A program made the position numbers and the translations under genes. Shown here piece after piece: positions 54,573 through 62,958 of a stretch of 64,000 bases of DNA. This DNA is from an uncultured Atopobium sp. (GTDB lineage: Bacteria; Actinomycetota; Coriobacteriia; Coriobacteriales; Atopobiaceae), in NCBI GenBank assembly GCA_938028565.1, contig CALIZS010000024.1, positions 1 through 64,000 of the forward strand. The letters are read 5' to 3'. The first letter of the stretch is position 1; each line of letters begins with the position of its first letter. A model generated the notes under the pieces. It was given only the letters and a program-made list of their open reading frames with translations, did not search any database and had not been told where the DNA came from.

Positions 54573-55934
54573 ATGCCCAAACCAAAGCAATTTGACAGCA
54601 AAACTGAATCGTCCCATGCAGCCTCCGGTAAGCAATCTGACTACTTTTTTGCGCTTATTCTTTCCCTAATCTTTGGCATTTTTGGCATTCCGCAGTTTTA
54701 TCTTAAAGGCTGGAAATCGGGACTTACCCGACTTGCCGTGAACACAGCACTGATTGTTGGCGCATTTACTCTGGCTCAAATACTTGCTTTACCATCGATG
54801 CTCTCTTATCTTTTACCAGCAATTTTTTCACTTCCGGTTATCGAGAGCGCTCTGAACCTCATCTACGAGGATGTTAGTGCTCCCAAAAAGCTCATAAAAG
54901 GCAAGCTCAAACCACATAAACGATACGCGGGAAAACAGAAAGCTGGAATCGTACTCGCCACGTTGACGGTAGTGCTCTACTTTAGCGCAGCGCTCACGCA
55001 GCCGCTTCCAACCACTTTATCTACCGCGGGATCCTCGGGCCAACAAACCGCAGTTCAAGCGCCTGACGGGTCCTCCCAATCAGACCCCGGTGCGCCGTCT
55101 ACCACCGCACAGACCAGCACAAACGTAACTATCAAGTTTATCGACGTTGGCCAGGGAGAAGCTATCCTCATTGCCCTTCCTGAGAAAACCATGCTCATCG
55201 ATGCCGGCCCCACAGGCTCGGCTCCAAAAATCGCGCAGGTGCTCCACGAACTTGGTCGCGAGAAAATTGATTACCTGGTAGCTACCCATCCTGACGAAGA
55301 TCACATCGGCGGTATGGCAGACGTCATTTCCAGCACCCAAATCGGGACCATTTACGCGCCAAATAAGACAAACAACACCGCAACATACAGGAAGTTTCTG
55401 ACCGCCATCCAGGATAATAACCTGCAGATAACCCTTGCTGAAGCAGGAACCATCATCGATCAAACCGATGCTTACAAGTTAGAAATCCTTTGGCCCACCA
55501 AAGACGCAAATTTCCCCGACACCAACGATTACTCGATAATCATCAAGCTAACCGTGGGCACCAAAACGTTCCTCTTCACGGGCGATGCTCCTACAAGCGC
55601 CATCCTGCAGACTAACCCGGGCCACATTGACGTGCTTAAACTCTCGCACCACGGCTCCCGAACGGGCACAAACGAGCAGCTGGTTCGCAGACTCTCGCCT
55701 ACCTACGCCATCGTCTCGTACGCCCTAGACAACTCCTACGGCCACCCCATGCAGTCGGTCCTAAACGCCCTCCATAAACATTCCGTTGAGGTTTGGGGAA
55801 CAGGCGCCAACGGAACCATTACCATTACCTGCGATGGTACAACCATTGATATATCTAGCGAGAAAAACGGTACCGTTGTAGCGCCTACCTCACAAGAAAA
55901 ATCTGGCACGTCGTCGACATCGAGGTCCAAGTAA
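54573..55934 (+). CDS. ComEC/Rec2-like metallo-beta-lactamase protein with N-terminal membrane segments
   Basis: 453 residues. The N-terminal 130 residues have several membrane spans, starting with a TM2-like pattern (FGIFGIPQFYLKGWKSGL). A Ser/Thr/Pro/Gln linker follows (about 150-185), then a metallo-hydrolase domain with FIDVGQGEAILI, ATHPDEDHIGGM (metal ligands), FTGDA and LSHHGSRTG. This domain is the one attached to ComEC in DNA-uptake systems, but stand-alone secreted forms exist and their role is unsettled. The membrane placement puts the domain outside the cell. The DUF3006 gene overlaps its stop. Confidence 0.88.
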   Translation: MPKPKQFDSKTESSHAASGKQSDYFFALILSLIFGIFGIPQFYLKGWKSGLTRLAVNTALIVGAFTLAQILALPSMLSYLLPAIFSLPVIESALNLIYEDVSAPKKLIKGKLKPHKRYAGKQKAGIVLATLTVVLYFSAALTQPLPTTLSTAGSSGQQTAVQAPDGSSQSDPGAPSTTAQTSTNVTIKFIDVGQGEAILIALPEKTMLIDAGPTGSAPKIAQVLHELGREKIDYLVATHPDEDHIGGMADVISSTQIGTIYAPNKTNNTATYRKFLTAIQDNNLQITLAEAGTIIDQTDAYKLEILWPTKDANFPDTNDYSIIIKLTVGTKTFLFTGDAPTSAILQTNPGHIDVLKLSHHGSRTGTNEQLVRRLSPTYAIVSYALDNSYGHPMQSVLNALHKHSVEVWGTGANGTITITCDGTTIDISSEKNGTVVAPTSQEKSGTSSTSRSK

Positions 55935-56176
55935 TGAAAGCAATCATTGATCGATTTGAAGACAACAATCTTGCCGTGCTTGAATTAGATGACCAGCCAG
56001 GCGATATGCTGACCGTTTCTATCAACGAGCTACCAAGCAATGCTTGCCAGGGCGATGTACTTTACTACCAAGATGGCACGTGGATGCTAGCCGAGGAAGA
56101 AACCGCTCAGCGACACTCCGATATCGACGAGCTGTTCAACTCCTTGCTTGCACATGATGATACGGAAACTGAATAA
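55934..56176 (+). CDS. DUF3006 family small protein
   Basis: 80 residues, beginning MKAIIDRFEDNNLAVLELD, the standard DUF3006 opening, with a small beta-rich fold expected. It is coupled to the ComEC-like gene by TAATG, a widespread pairing in Gram-positive bacteria. Function unknown. Confidence 0.88.
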   Translation: MKAIIDRFEDNNLAVLELDDQPGDMLTVSINELPSNACQGDVLYYQDGTWMLAEEETAQRHSDIDELFNSLLAHDDTETE

Positions 56177-56237
56177 CCCCAGATAAAGCCTAAAGTATGC
56201 GATTTTGGAATATTTATAAAACTGCACGTCAATCCAT

Positions 56238-56260
56238 AAATATGCGATTTTCGCATATTT
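56238..56260. other. AT-rich hairpin after DUF3006
   Basis: AAATATGCGA pairs with TCGCATATTT around TTT. TATGCGATTTT also occurs upstream near 56198. It could be a weak terminator or an operator; the 56177-56453 gap holds no gene. Confidence 0.5.
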
Positions 56261-56289
56261 TGTAATACACTCATCTACCTGCATAAATA

Positions 56290-56318
56290 AAAAAGACGCC
56301 TTGTCGAGAAAGACGTCT
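56290..56318 (-). terminator. Terminator of the flavodoxin gene
   Basis: On the minus strand AGACGTCTT pairs with AAGGCGTCT (one G-U), followed by TTTTTT. Confidence 0.65.
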
Positions 56319-56453
56319 GTGTAAGGCACTTTTATTCAAGAAAACTGTGTTATATTACATATAACACCGGCGCGCATCCTCGCTCTGCAGAGAGAGAGGG
56401 CACGCCATTTACTTTATAAAGCCACAATAGCTGCGGCCATTCTCTTCTCATCT

Positions 56454-56939
56454 TCAGCTAGAAGTACTCGCATTGTCCAACCCTATCGAATCCAGCCACT
56501 TTTGCGCTTCACTAAAAGTATACGTGCCCTTTACCGCCAGTCCAGGCATTACAAGAGAAGCACCGCACTCTCTCTGGTACTCCTCAATCATGTTTCCAAA
56601 TCCTCCACCGCCATGCGTGCAAAACGGAATGATTGTTTTGCCGCTCAAATCCGTTGCCCGTAAGAACGAAAGCACCGGAGGAGCAAATGCTCTAAGCCAG
56701 TTGGGTGATCCTATAAAGACAGTATCAAAGTCACTGACATGTACATCACTTGGCATAAGCGCAAGACAAACGCCCTTTTCTATTTGCGCTCTAACCTCTT
56801 TTACTGCCGTGTTATACGAGAAAGAATAGGGATCTTGAGGCTTAAGCTCCAACAACTCACCATCGGTAATCAGCGCAATATCCTCTGCAAGCCTTCTTGT
56901 GATGCCGGAATATGAATAGTACACAATCAAAGGCTTCAT
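56454..56939 (-). CDS. Flavodoxin
   Basis: A 161-residue flavodoxin-fold electron carrier. The FMN phosphate loop is YYSYSGITRR near residue 8; GSPNWLRAFAPP near residue 78 and CTHGGGGFGN near residue 108 line the isoalloxazine site. It may serve anaerobic low-potential reactions such as activating the radical-SAM enzymes here; this is a guess from family role. Start ATG 56939. Confidence 0.9.
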   Translation of the reverse strand: MKPLIVYYSYSGITRRLAEDIALITDGELLELKPQDPYSFSYNTAVKEVRAQIEKGVCLALMPSDVHVSDFDTVFIGSPNWLRAFAPPVLSFLRATDLSGKTIIPFCTHGGGGFGNMIEEYQRECGASLVMPGLAVKGTYTFSEAQKWLDSIGLDNASTSS

Positions 56940-57004
56940 GTAAGAATCTCCACTACCGGTCGAGAAGAACGTGCTGTTGCAGCATTACGTCAAAATCTAC
57001 ACTA

Positions 57005-57028
57005 AACAAAAAGCCGCTCTAAAGCGGC
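57005..57028 (-). terminator. Terminator after the tRNA-like RNA
   Basis: On the minus strand GCCGCTTTAGAGCGGC is followed by TTTTTGTTTAG. It starts five bases past the tRNA-like fold, implying that the RNA is transcribed. Confidence 0.88.
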
Positions 57029-57032
57029 TAAT

Positions 57033-57100
57033 AACAACGGCCAGGATTTGCACCTGGGTCATCTCCAACAAGGGCACTGCTAATTGTGCTACACGTTGTT
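57033..57100 (-). ncRNA. tRNA-like RNA with a shortened anticodon arm
   Basis: 68 nt on the minus strand: a perfect 7-bp acceptor stem (AACAACG/CGTTGTT), a perfect 4-bp D-like stem (GCAC/GTGC), and a perfect 5-bp T arm (CCAGG TGCAAAT CCTGG). The anticodon arm is missing: only about 16 nt remain (from CCTTGTTGGAGATGAC) with no 5-bp stem, and no CCA is encoded. It is directly followed by a terminator. It could be a decayed tRNA or a functional tRNA mimic. Confidence 0.7.
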
Positions 57101-57143
57101 AATGTAATTCTACATCCCTTTAATGTGATGTCAATAAAATAAG

Positions 57144-57707
57144 TTATGACCAGCGCTTTCCGTCTGGATCTAGATTAGACAACCAATTTATTTCATCCTG
57201 AATCTGTTGTCTTGATTCCTCGCTTTGATCCCAATAGCCGCGTCCAACTGAAGTTGGCGCCATGTGGGTAAACATCCAGATGTTACCAGGATTTTGAAGT
57301 GCAGTTACTATTTCCGGATCACTTACTTTCTCTAATGCAAAATTTTCAAGTTTTCTGACATCCATAACAACGCGTATATATTTATCTGTATAACGAGGGA
57401 TGCCTATTGCAGCGACACGTTCGTCCCAATTTGGTGGATGAAGAAAAACTTTTGTACCCGGAGAAAAATGACGCGTTCCATGAACTATACGTTTATCTTC
57501 CCCAATCTTATTTTCATCTCTGACTTCTGCCGTAAGGCACCATACCCATTCTGGAATTTGAGGTGCCTTTTTAATACATCTAGCAAGTGTTGTATAGAAT
57601 TTCTCGACATCTACACCAGTCGCAACCTGAGACATCTGTCCGTCAAAAAATCTATTACATTTCCAAATGCCCTCTTTTAACAAGATGAAATCGCAAGCAT
57701 AAAACAA
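57144..57707 (-). CDS. Orphan protein, C-terminal part of a probable frameshifted gene
   Basis: The 187 residues counted from TTG 57707 have no convincing ribosome site. The same frame stays open upstream to 57842, just past the T7 run in which the preceding gene ends. Removing one T fuses both into a single 430-residue frame, with the joint reading WRVFYFEGKAFF. The part carries WVWCLTAEV, GTRHFSPGTKVFLHPPNW and YIRVVMDVRKLENF, which I do not recognise as a named family. AT-rich like its neighbours, unlike the core genes, which suggests transfer. Confidence 0.6.
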   Translation of the reverse strand: MFYACDFILLKEGIWKCNRFFDGQMSQVATGVDVEKFYTTLARCIKKAPQIPEWVWCLTAEVRDENKIGEDKRIVHGTRHFSPGTKVFLHPPNWDERVAAIGIPRYTDKYIRVVMDVRKLENFALEKVSDPEIVTALQNPGNIWMFTHMAPTSVGRGYWDQSEESRQQIQDEINWLSNLDPDGKRWS

Positions 57708-57819
57708 GTTCCAGATAACATCCTGAAATGCTCCAATAAGCTTTTTAGGTGGTTTGGGTAAATTGGGACAAATTGTTAAGGCATCAGGTTCTAATGGACT
57801 TTTAAAAAATGCCTTGCCT

Positions 57820-58437
57820 TCAAAATAAAAAAACTCTCCAAATCACAGGAATCTCATTACATGTAGCTTTTGTTACATATTCCTCAAAGAAAGCCCCACC
57901 AGTAAAGTAAGTGCCTTTTGCTTTCTCAAATTTTTTAGCAAGTTCTTTGCCCTCATCTCCAGAAAAATATCCTATAGCTAGGCTTTCATTCAAATCACTA
58001 AGAGGACCATCAGCGTCTCTTATAACATAGACAGTGGGAGGATAGGAGCCATGACCACTTGAACCAAAACATGCACCGACATTAATATTCTCAATTTCGT
58101 AATCACCTGCAAAAGAATATCCTCCTAATCCCCTTTCCTCAGGACCGAGTACGCGCCAAGAATCAGTCAAAAGCCTATACCCTAAAGACAAAAGATCATG
58201 CTCTAGGCGTTTGTAATTTTCTTTAGAGGTTGGATGACAGCGAAGAAACGTTGGCATGTCATGTCTTAGAGCTTTATCACAAATTAGTTCTTCTCCATTA
58301 AGGTATGCCTCGTAATTAAAAAGATGAACATCAAACTGTGGTAACTCTTTGGCTGCCGACCATTCGTTATACCAAACAGGATTAACAATATTGGGGTTTT
58401 CTACAGAAGATTCGAACAATAGAGCAATTTGCTCCAT
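57820..58437 (-). CDS. Orphan protein, N-terminal part of a probable frameshifted gene
   Basis: 205 residues from ATG 58437 with a strong AAGGAGG site. I do not recognise the family; the stretch GGAFFEEYV...IPVIWRVF has the flavour of an ATP-grasp strand pair, a weak resemblance only. It ends in a T7 run (57827-57833 on the + strand as A7) that shifts the frame to a quick stop. The reading frame continues in the downstream gene if one T is removed. A terminator-like hairpin lies just before its ribosome site. Confidence 0.6.
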   Translation of the reverse strand: MEQIALLFESSVENPNIVNPVWYNEWSAAKELPQFDVHLFNYEAYLNGEELICDKALRHDMPTFLRCHPTSKENYKRLEHDLLSLGYRLLTDSWRVLGPEERGLGGYSFAGDYEIENINVGACFGSSGHGSYPPTVYVIRDADGPLSDLNESLAIGYFSGDEGKELAKKFEKAKGTYFTGGAFFEEYVTKATCNEIPVIWRVFLF

Positions 58438-58450
58438 CCCATCCTCCTTT

Positions 58451-58485
58451 AAAAAATGGCATCTCCATGCAATATGAAGATGCCA
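58451..58485 (-). terminator. Terminator or attenuator directly before the ribosome site of the orphan gene
   Basis: On the minus strand TGGCATCT pairs with AGATGCCA, followed by TTTTTT and at once by AAAGGAGG. Placed here it would stop transcripts before the gene unless read-through occurs. Confidence 0.7.
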
Positions 58486-58600
58486 AAAAAGATAATTGGC
58501 TCTCTTGAGCCCGCACTATCCAGTACGCAATTTGGTAGCACTATTTTACATCAAATGAGAAATACCATGAGATAGTAAACTTAAATAAATCCATGCCAAC

Positions 58601-58652
58601 AAAAAACGAGACCGATTCCCGACAAGCAACTGCCCGGGCGTATCTCGTTTTT
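58601..58652 (-). terminator. Bidirectional hairpin after the XRE regulator
   Basis: AAAAACGAGA and TCTCGTTTTT enclose a loop with a CCCG/CGGG inner stem. On the minus strand it ends the XRE transcript. Confidence 0.7.
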
Positions 58653-58677
58653 AGTCAGTCTATGTAATCGTTAGCGC

Positions 58678-59421
58678 TTAGTCAAACCAGATCTTCACGA
58701 CGTCACCGTCTGCAGATGTAATATCCACAAGTGTGCCACTCTCGCCAGTCTTTGCGGCATCCATAAGTGCATCAAGATTGATGTTAGAGAGCTGCTCCTG
58801 AGTTTCCTGATTAAGGTAGTTTCCGCTGACCTGAATTCCCGAATTCAAAACAAACTTTGCCAGGCCCAGAGGCACACACATATCAACAACGTCGCCGTCG
58901 TCAGAGACTACATACAAGTGCAGGCCGTGTTTTGCAGAGCCGTTTCCAAGGCGGACGCCCTTCTTCTTGCTACCGTCAGCCTCGTCGTTCTTCTCGACTT
59001 TTACCATACTCTTGCCAAAAAGCTTACCAAAGCTGAAACCTGAAGACTGAGTAGCAATACCCTGGTTGACCTGCTCTGTAGGCTCTTCTACGATCTCTGC
59101 GGGCTCGTCAGACGCAACAGAAACAACCTCAGTAGCACGCTCCCTAGCAGCAGCGCTCTCCTGGGCAGCAGCGCTCTCCTGGGCAGCAGAGCTCTCCTGA
59201 GCGGAAGCGCTTGCGCCACTCAAAAGCTCGTCAACAGACACACCAAGGAAGCGTGCAAGATCTGGCAACAGCGAGATATCCGGGTAGTTAATGTCGTTCT
59301 CCCACTTGCTCACCGCCTGCGGGCTCACGTTCAGCTCTTTTGCCAGGCGCTCCTGCGTTGCAGTTCTAGCCAAACGAAGACGTGCAATACGACGACCAAG
59401 GGTCTCAGATGAAGTAGTCAT
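58678..59421 (-). CDS. XRE-family regulator with C-terminal effector-like domain
   Basis: 247 residues from ATG 59421, set by AAGGAG; an earlier in-frame start at 59439 is less likely. Residues 6-62 form a lambda-repressor-type HTH (LAKELNVSPQAVSKWENDIN). A linker follows with three AQES(A/S)A units from an 18-bp tandem repeat. The C-terminal half (LHLYVVSDDGDVVDMCVPLG, VDITSADGDVVKIWF) resembles the SHOCT/DUF4097-adjacent domains seen on such regulators, without a sure name. It may be self-regulated or control the adjacent accessory genes. Confidence 0.85.
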   Translation of the reverse strand: MTTSSETLGRRIARLRLARTATQERLAKELNVSPQAVSKWENDINYPDISLLPDLARFLGVSVDELLSGASASAQESSAAQESAAAQESAAARERATEVVSVASDEPAEIVEEPTEQVNQGIATQSSGFSFGKLFGKSMVKVEKNDEADGSKKKGVRLGNGSAKHGLHLYVVSDDGDVVDMCVPLGLAKFVLNSGIQVSGNYLNQETQEQLSNINLDALMDAAKTGESGTLVDITSADGDVVKIWFD

Positions 59422-59669
59422 AGTTGCTCCTTTTCTCAACTTATTATTACTGAAATAGCTTGCGGGCCGCTGATTTCACTATGAGTCGTAATAATACGTT
59501 CAACAAGAACGCATCAGTTGAGTTGGGTATCGCAACGGTTTCCGACCACTCAACAGCAGGTTGAGTTCGCAGGTAAACTATGCTTTTTGACCGAAATTTA
59601 CTTGCCCTAAAATCATCCTCCCTCTACCATTTAAACAAGAAACTTTTGATGTTTTAGAAAGGTCTGTCT

Positions 59670-60059
59670 ATGGCTGGCGAGAAGAACTGGGTGTTCTGGA
59701 CCAGTGGTGCGCATATTGTTTCTGGTTTTGAGCAATGCGCTACAAACGGTTTTGTTGGCGTTGACGCAGATGGTGTCGTGTACCTCTTTGATAACAATCA
59801 AAATGTCTTTGCTTCGGCTCATGCTTCAGATATTGAGGGAACCGTCAGTAGCTGGAGAGTCACCTGGCTTACCATTGATGATAAAAGATATGTCCTAGAG
59901 TTTGTTCCTCTTGCAGATAAGATTGCTCCTCGCCTGATTTTTGGAGCCATAAGCAATGTGTTTATGCAAGAGCTCCATCATGGAGACCAGGAGAAGGTCC
60001 CACGAGAACTCCTCGAAGACTTCAAGATTGCATTTGAGAACGCTAAACATAAGCGCTAA
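59670..60059 (+). CDS. Orphan 129-residue protein
   Basis: Not recognised. ATG 59670 with GAAAGG upstream. Soluble, mixed alpha/beta (VVYLFDNNQNVFASAHASDI in the middle, helical end ELLEDFKIAFENAKHK). Codons 2-5 contain the recurrent TGGCGAGAA word. It stands alone, convergent with the ribbon-helix-helix gene. Confidence 0.65.
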   Translation: MAGEKNWVFWTSGAHIVSGFEQCATNGFVGVDADGVVYLFDNNQNVFASAHASDIEGTVSSWRVTWLTIDDKRYVLEFVPLADKIAPRLIFGAISNVFMQELHHGDQEKVPRELLEDFKIAFENAKHKR

Positions 60060-60063
60060 CAAA

Positions 60064-60246
60064 CTAATTTTCTGAATTATTCATATCCTTGCGAATAAGC
60101 TCTTTGATGTAGCTTGAACGGTTCTCTTTACCTTCCAAGAACTCTATTAAATCGCTATCGCTTGGATATAGATTAAACATAATTGCCTTTACGTTATTCT
60201 TTCGATATTTAGCGCTGGCCCTTTTCTGTGCTTCACTAGTAGCCAT
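60064..60246 (-). CDS. Small ribbon-helix-helix-type protein
   Basis: 60 residues from ATG 60246 (GAAAGG upstream). MATSEAQKRASAKYRKNNVK followed by a short strand (AIMFNLYPSDSD) and two helices is a pattern common in small Arc/MetJ-like DNA-binding proteins of Gram-positive anaerobes, often antitoxins or plasmid regulators. No toxin partner is adjacent. The gene ends the AT-rich patch before the CRISPR array. Confidence 0.75.
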   Translation of the reverse strand: MATSEAQKRASAKYRKNNVKAIMFNLYPSDSDLIEFLEGKENRSSYIKELIRKDMNNSEN

Positions 60247-60363
60247 AATGGATGCCTTTCTTATATACTTTTCTAAATATAAGCTGATGTAACAACACAC
60301 GCTATTAATCATATATTTAATTTTATAATAACCCTAGTTTTTAATAAAATTCACTGCGACTAT

Positions 60364-62709
60364 ATCTTGATTACCATACGATCTCCCAGGTAGTAAAATA
60401 ACAAAAACGGGGAAGATGAATTTATCATCGTCTTGATTACCGTACGATCTCCCAGGTAGTAAAATCGTCAATTACGCAATCCGTGAACGAGGCTGGTCTT
60501 GATTACCGTACGATCTCCCAAGTAGTAAAATTGGCAAATGTGGCAGCGAACGCAGCACAGGGTCTTGATTACCGTACGATCTCCCAGGTAGTAAAATATT
60601 GCTCAGGCATACCGTGAGAGCCTACAGGTCTTGATTACCGTACGATCTCCCATGTAGTAAAATTGCTGTCCACTGACTACCGCCGCCGTTATCGTCTTGA
60701 TTACCGTACGATCTCCCAGGTAGTAAAATAGGAAGCTGAAGACGCAATAAAGGGTTATAGTCTTGATTACCGTACGATCTCCCAGGTAGTAAAATTATGG
60801 ATCTGCAGTAATTGTTAGCTTGATGGTCTTGATTACCGTACGATCTCCCAGGTAGTAAAATTCTCAGGGTCATGAATAACAATCGCCAGCTGTCTTGATT
60901 ACCGCACGATCTCCCAGGTAGTAAAATACTGATCGAACTTGGATTCCATTAGATGATGTCTTGATTACCGTACGATCTCCCAGGTAGTAAAATATTAGTG
61001 ACATCTGCAATTACTCCAAGGCTGTCTTGATTACCGTACGATCTCCCAGGTAGTAAAATTATCGTTCTTAACCATAGTGGAAGTATCAATGTCTTGATTA
61101 CCGTACGATCTCCCAGGTAGTAAAATCTGTGTTGCTGCCTGCAGATCTGCACCGCTGTCTTGATTACCGTACGATCTCCCAGGTAGTAAAATTAGCCATC
61201 AGTCTGATACATCTTCATGATGGTCTTGATTACCGTACGATCTCCCAGGTAGTAAAATTGCATCAATGGTGCTCTGAGCCTCTGTGAGGTCTTGATTACC
61301 GTACGATCTCCCAGGTAGTAAAATACCCTTGCGAAGTTTAAGACGCGCCCAAGTGTCTTGATTACCGTACGATCTCCCAGGTAGTAAAATTTGAGAAGTT
61401 CAACCAGCTAAAGCACGAGAGTCTTGATTACCGTACGATCTCCCAGGTAGTAAAATGCCATCGACCGTATCACTGAGGAGTGCGGAGTCTTGATTACCGT
61501 ACGATCTCCCAGGTAGTAAAATGTGACGTTGGAAGACCGTCAATACCAGTTGGTCTTGATTACCGTACGATCTCCCAGGTAGTAAAATTGTAGAACCGTT
61601 AGACCACGAACTAAGCATGTCTTGATTACCGTACGATCTCCCAGGTAGTAAAATTGCTCCCTGGACGTTAATAGTCACGTCACTATCTTGATTACCGTAC
61701 GATCTCCCAGGTAGTAAAATTCAATACCCACAAGCTATAGCGCGACTTGGGTCTTGATTACCGTACGATCTCCCAGGTAGTAAAATAAAAACTACGTTCT
61801 AAAAACCTCCATTCTCGTCTTGATTACCGTACGATCTCCCAGGTAGTAAAATCCAAAATCAGGCATATTGTCGTTGAGGTATGTCTTGATTACCGTACGA
61901 TCTCCCAGGTAGAAAAGTCAGCAAAGGAATTGCCTGCCTCGTTGGTGTCTTGATTACCGTACGATCTCCCAGGTAGTAAAATCTGCTCCCGTTCCATAAA
62001 CACGCATTACAGGGTCTTGATTACCGTACGATCTCCCAGGTAGTAAAATTTCATTCTGTAGGTAATTTAGCCAGTCACTGTCTTGATTACCGTACGATCT
62101 CCCAGGTAGTAAAATTTCATTCTGTAGGTAGTTTAGCCAGTTATTGTCTTGATTACCGTACGATCTCCCAGGTAGTAAAATCCAAAAGTCAAGGGCTCTG
62201 CCCTTATACCTGTCTTGATTACCGTACGATCTCCCAGGTAGTAAAATACTCGGCAATAACATGGCAACAACCGAGAGGTCTTGATTACCGTACGATCTCC
62301 CAGGTAGTAAAATGAGACGTGTGCTGCAGCAAAACGATTCGCAGTCTTGATTACCGTACGATCTCCCAGGTAGTAAAATTTCATTCTGTAGGTAGGTTAA
62401 CCAGTCATTGTCTTGATTACCGTACGATCTCCCAGGTAGTAAAATCCTTAAATAAACGTGTCTCTTAGATTGACCGTCTTGATTACCGTACGATCTCCCA
62501 GGTAGTAAAATGGGTCTACCAATTTTTACTACCCCCTACCAGTCTTGATTACCGTACGATCTCCCAGGTAGTAAAATTTGTTGTACGTATAGCGAAAACG
62601 CTACATAGTCTTGATTACCGTACGATCTCCCAGGTAGTAAAATGTTTTGCTTGCAGCCAACCAGCGCATAGATGTCTTGATTACCGTACGATCTCCCAGG
62701 TAGTAAAAT
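60364..62709 (+). CRISPR. Type II CRISPR array, 36 repeats and 35 spacers
   Basis: 36-bp repeats (GTCTTGATTACC ... CCCAGGTAGTAAAAT) with 30-bp spacers, period 66. The first repeat has two changes (A at positions 1 and 13). Other variants occur mostly on the left (60496, 60628, 60892, 61684); repeat 24 at 61883 has lost two bases near its 3' end. So the left end is the old end and new spacers enter on the cas1 side. The repeat begins GT and ends TAAAAT, as type II-C repeats of Campylobacter do, which suggests + strand crRNAs from promoters within repeats. This fits the minus-strand tracrRNA. Confidence 0.98.
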
Positions 62710-62712
62710 ACC

Positions 62713-62760
62713 AAGCCCTTGTTTTCCTTGTTTAACAGGGAATTCAGGGGCTTAGTATTT
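62713..62760 (+). terminator. Hairpin at the right end of the array
   Basis: AAGCCCTTG pairs with CAGGGGCTT around an inner stem, followed by AGTATTTTG. It probably terminates + strand crRNA transcription. It could overlap the leader needed for spacer integration. Confidence 0.55.
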
Positions 62761-62811
62761 TGAAAACTATACAAATTTCTCCAAAAAATTCACGATAGTT
62801 GATATAATTTA

Positions 62812-62918
62812 TAAAAACTAGCCCGGGTTGCCCCGGGCTTCGTTTGCGGCTCAAGCATAAAAATGCTTGGCCTTGTCTAGATCCGTACGATCTCCCAGAA
62901 AGTATGAATCAAAACATA
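62812..62918 (-). ncRNA. tracrRNA candidate
   Basis: On the minus strand: an anti-repeat containing CTGGGAGATCGTACGG (62883-62898), complementary to the repeat core, then a stem-loop (CAAGCAT/ATGCTTG, 62852-62869), then a GC-rich terminator (AGCCCGGG/CCCGGGCT, 62820-62839) with TTTTT. An extended -10 (TGATACAAT) lies just upstream at about 62925-62933. The order anti-repeat, hairpin, terminator is the standard tracrRNA layout. The 5' end is estimated. Confidence 0.88.
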
Positions 62919-62958
62919 TGCATATTGTATCAGAAAGCTTCTTATTAAGAGGTGAATC

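Noticed and set aside
57144..60246. Prophage remnant
   Set aside because: The patch is AT-rich and holds orphan genes and a tRNA-like RNA, but no integrase, capsid, portal or terminase motif and no clear attachment repeats.
60622..62384. Several 67-102-residue frames in the CRISPR region
   Set aside because: They translate the repeats (ILLPGRSYGNQD) and spacers and are not genes.
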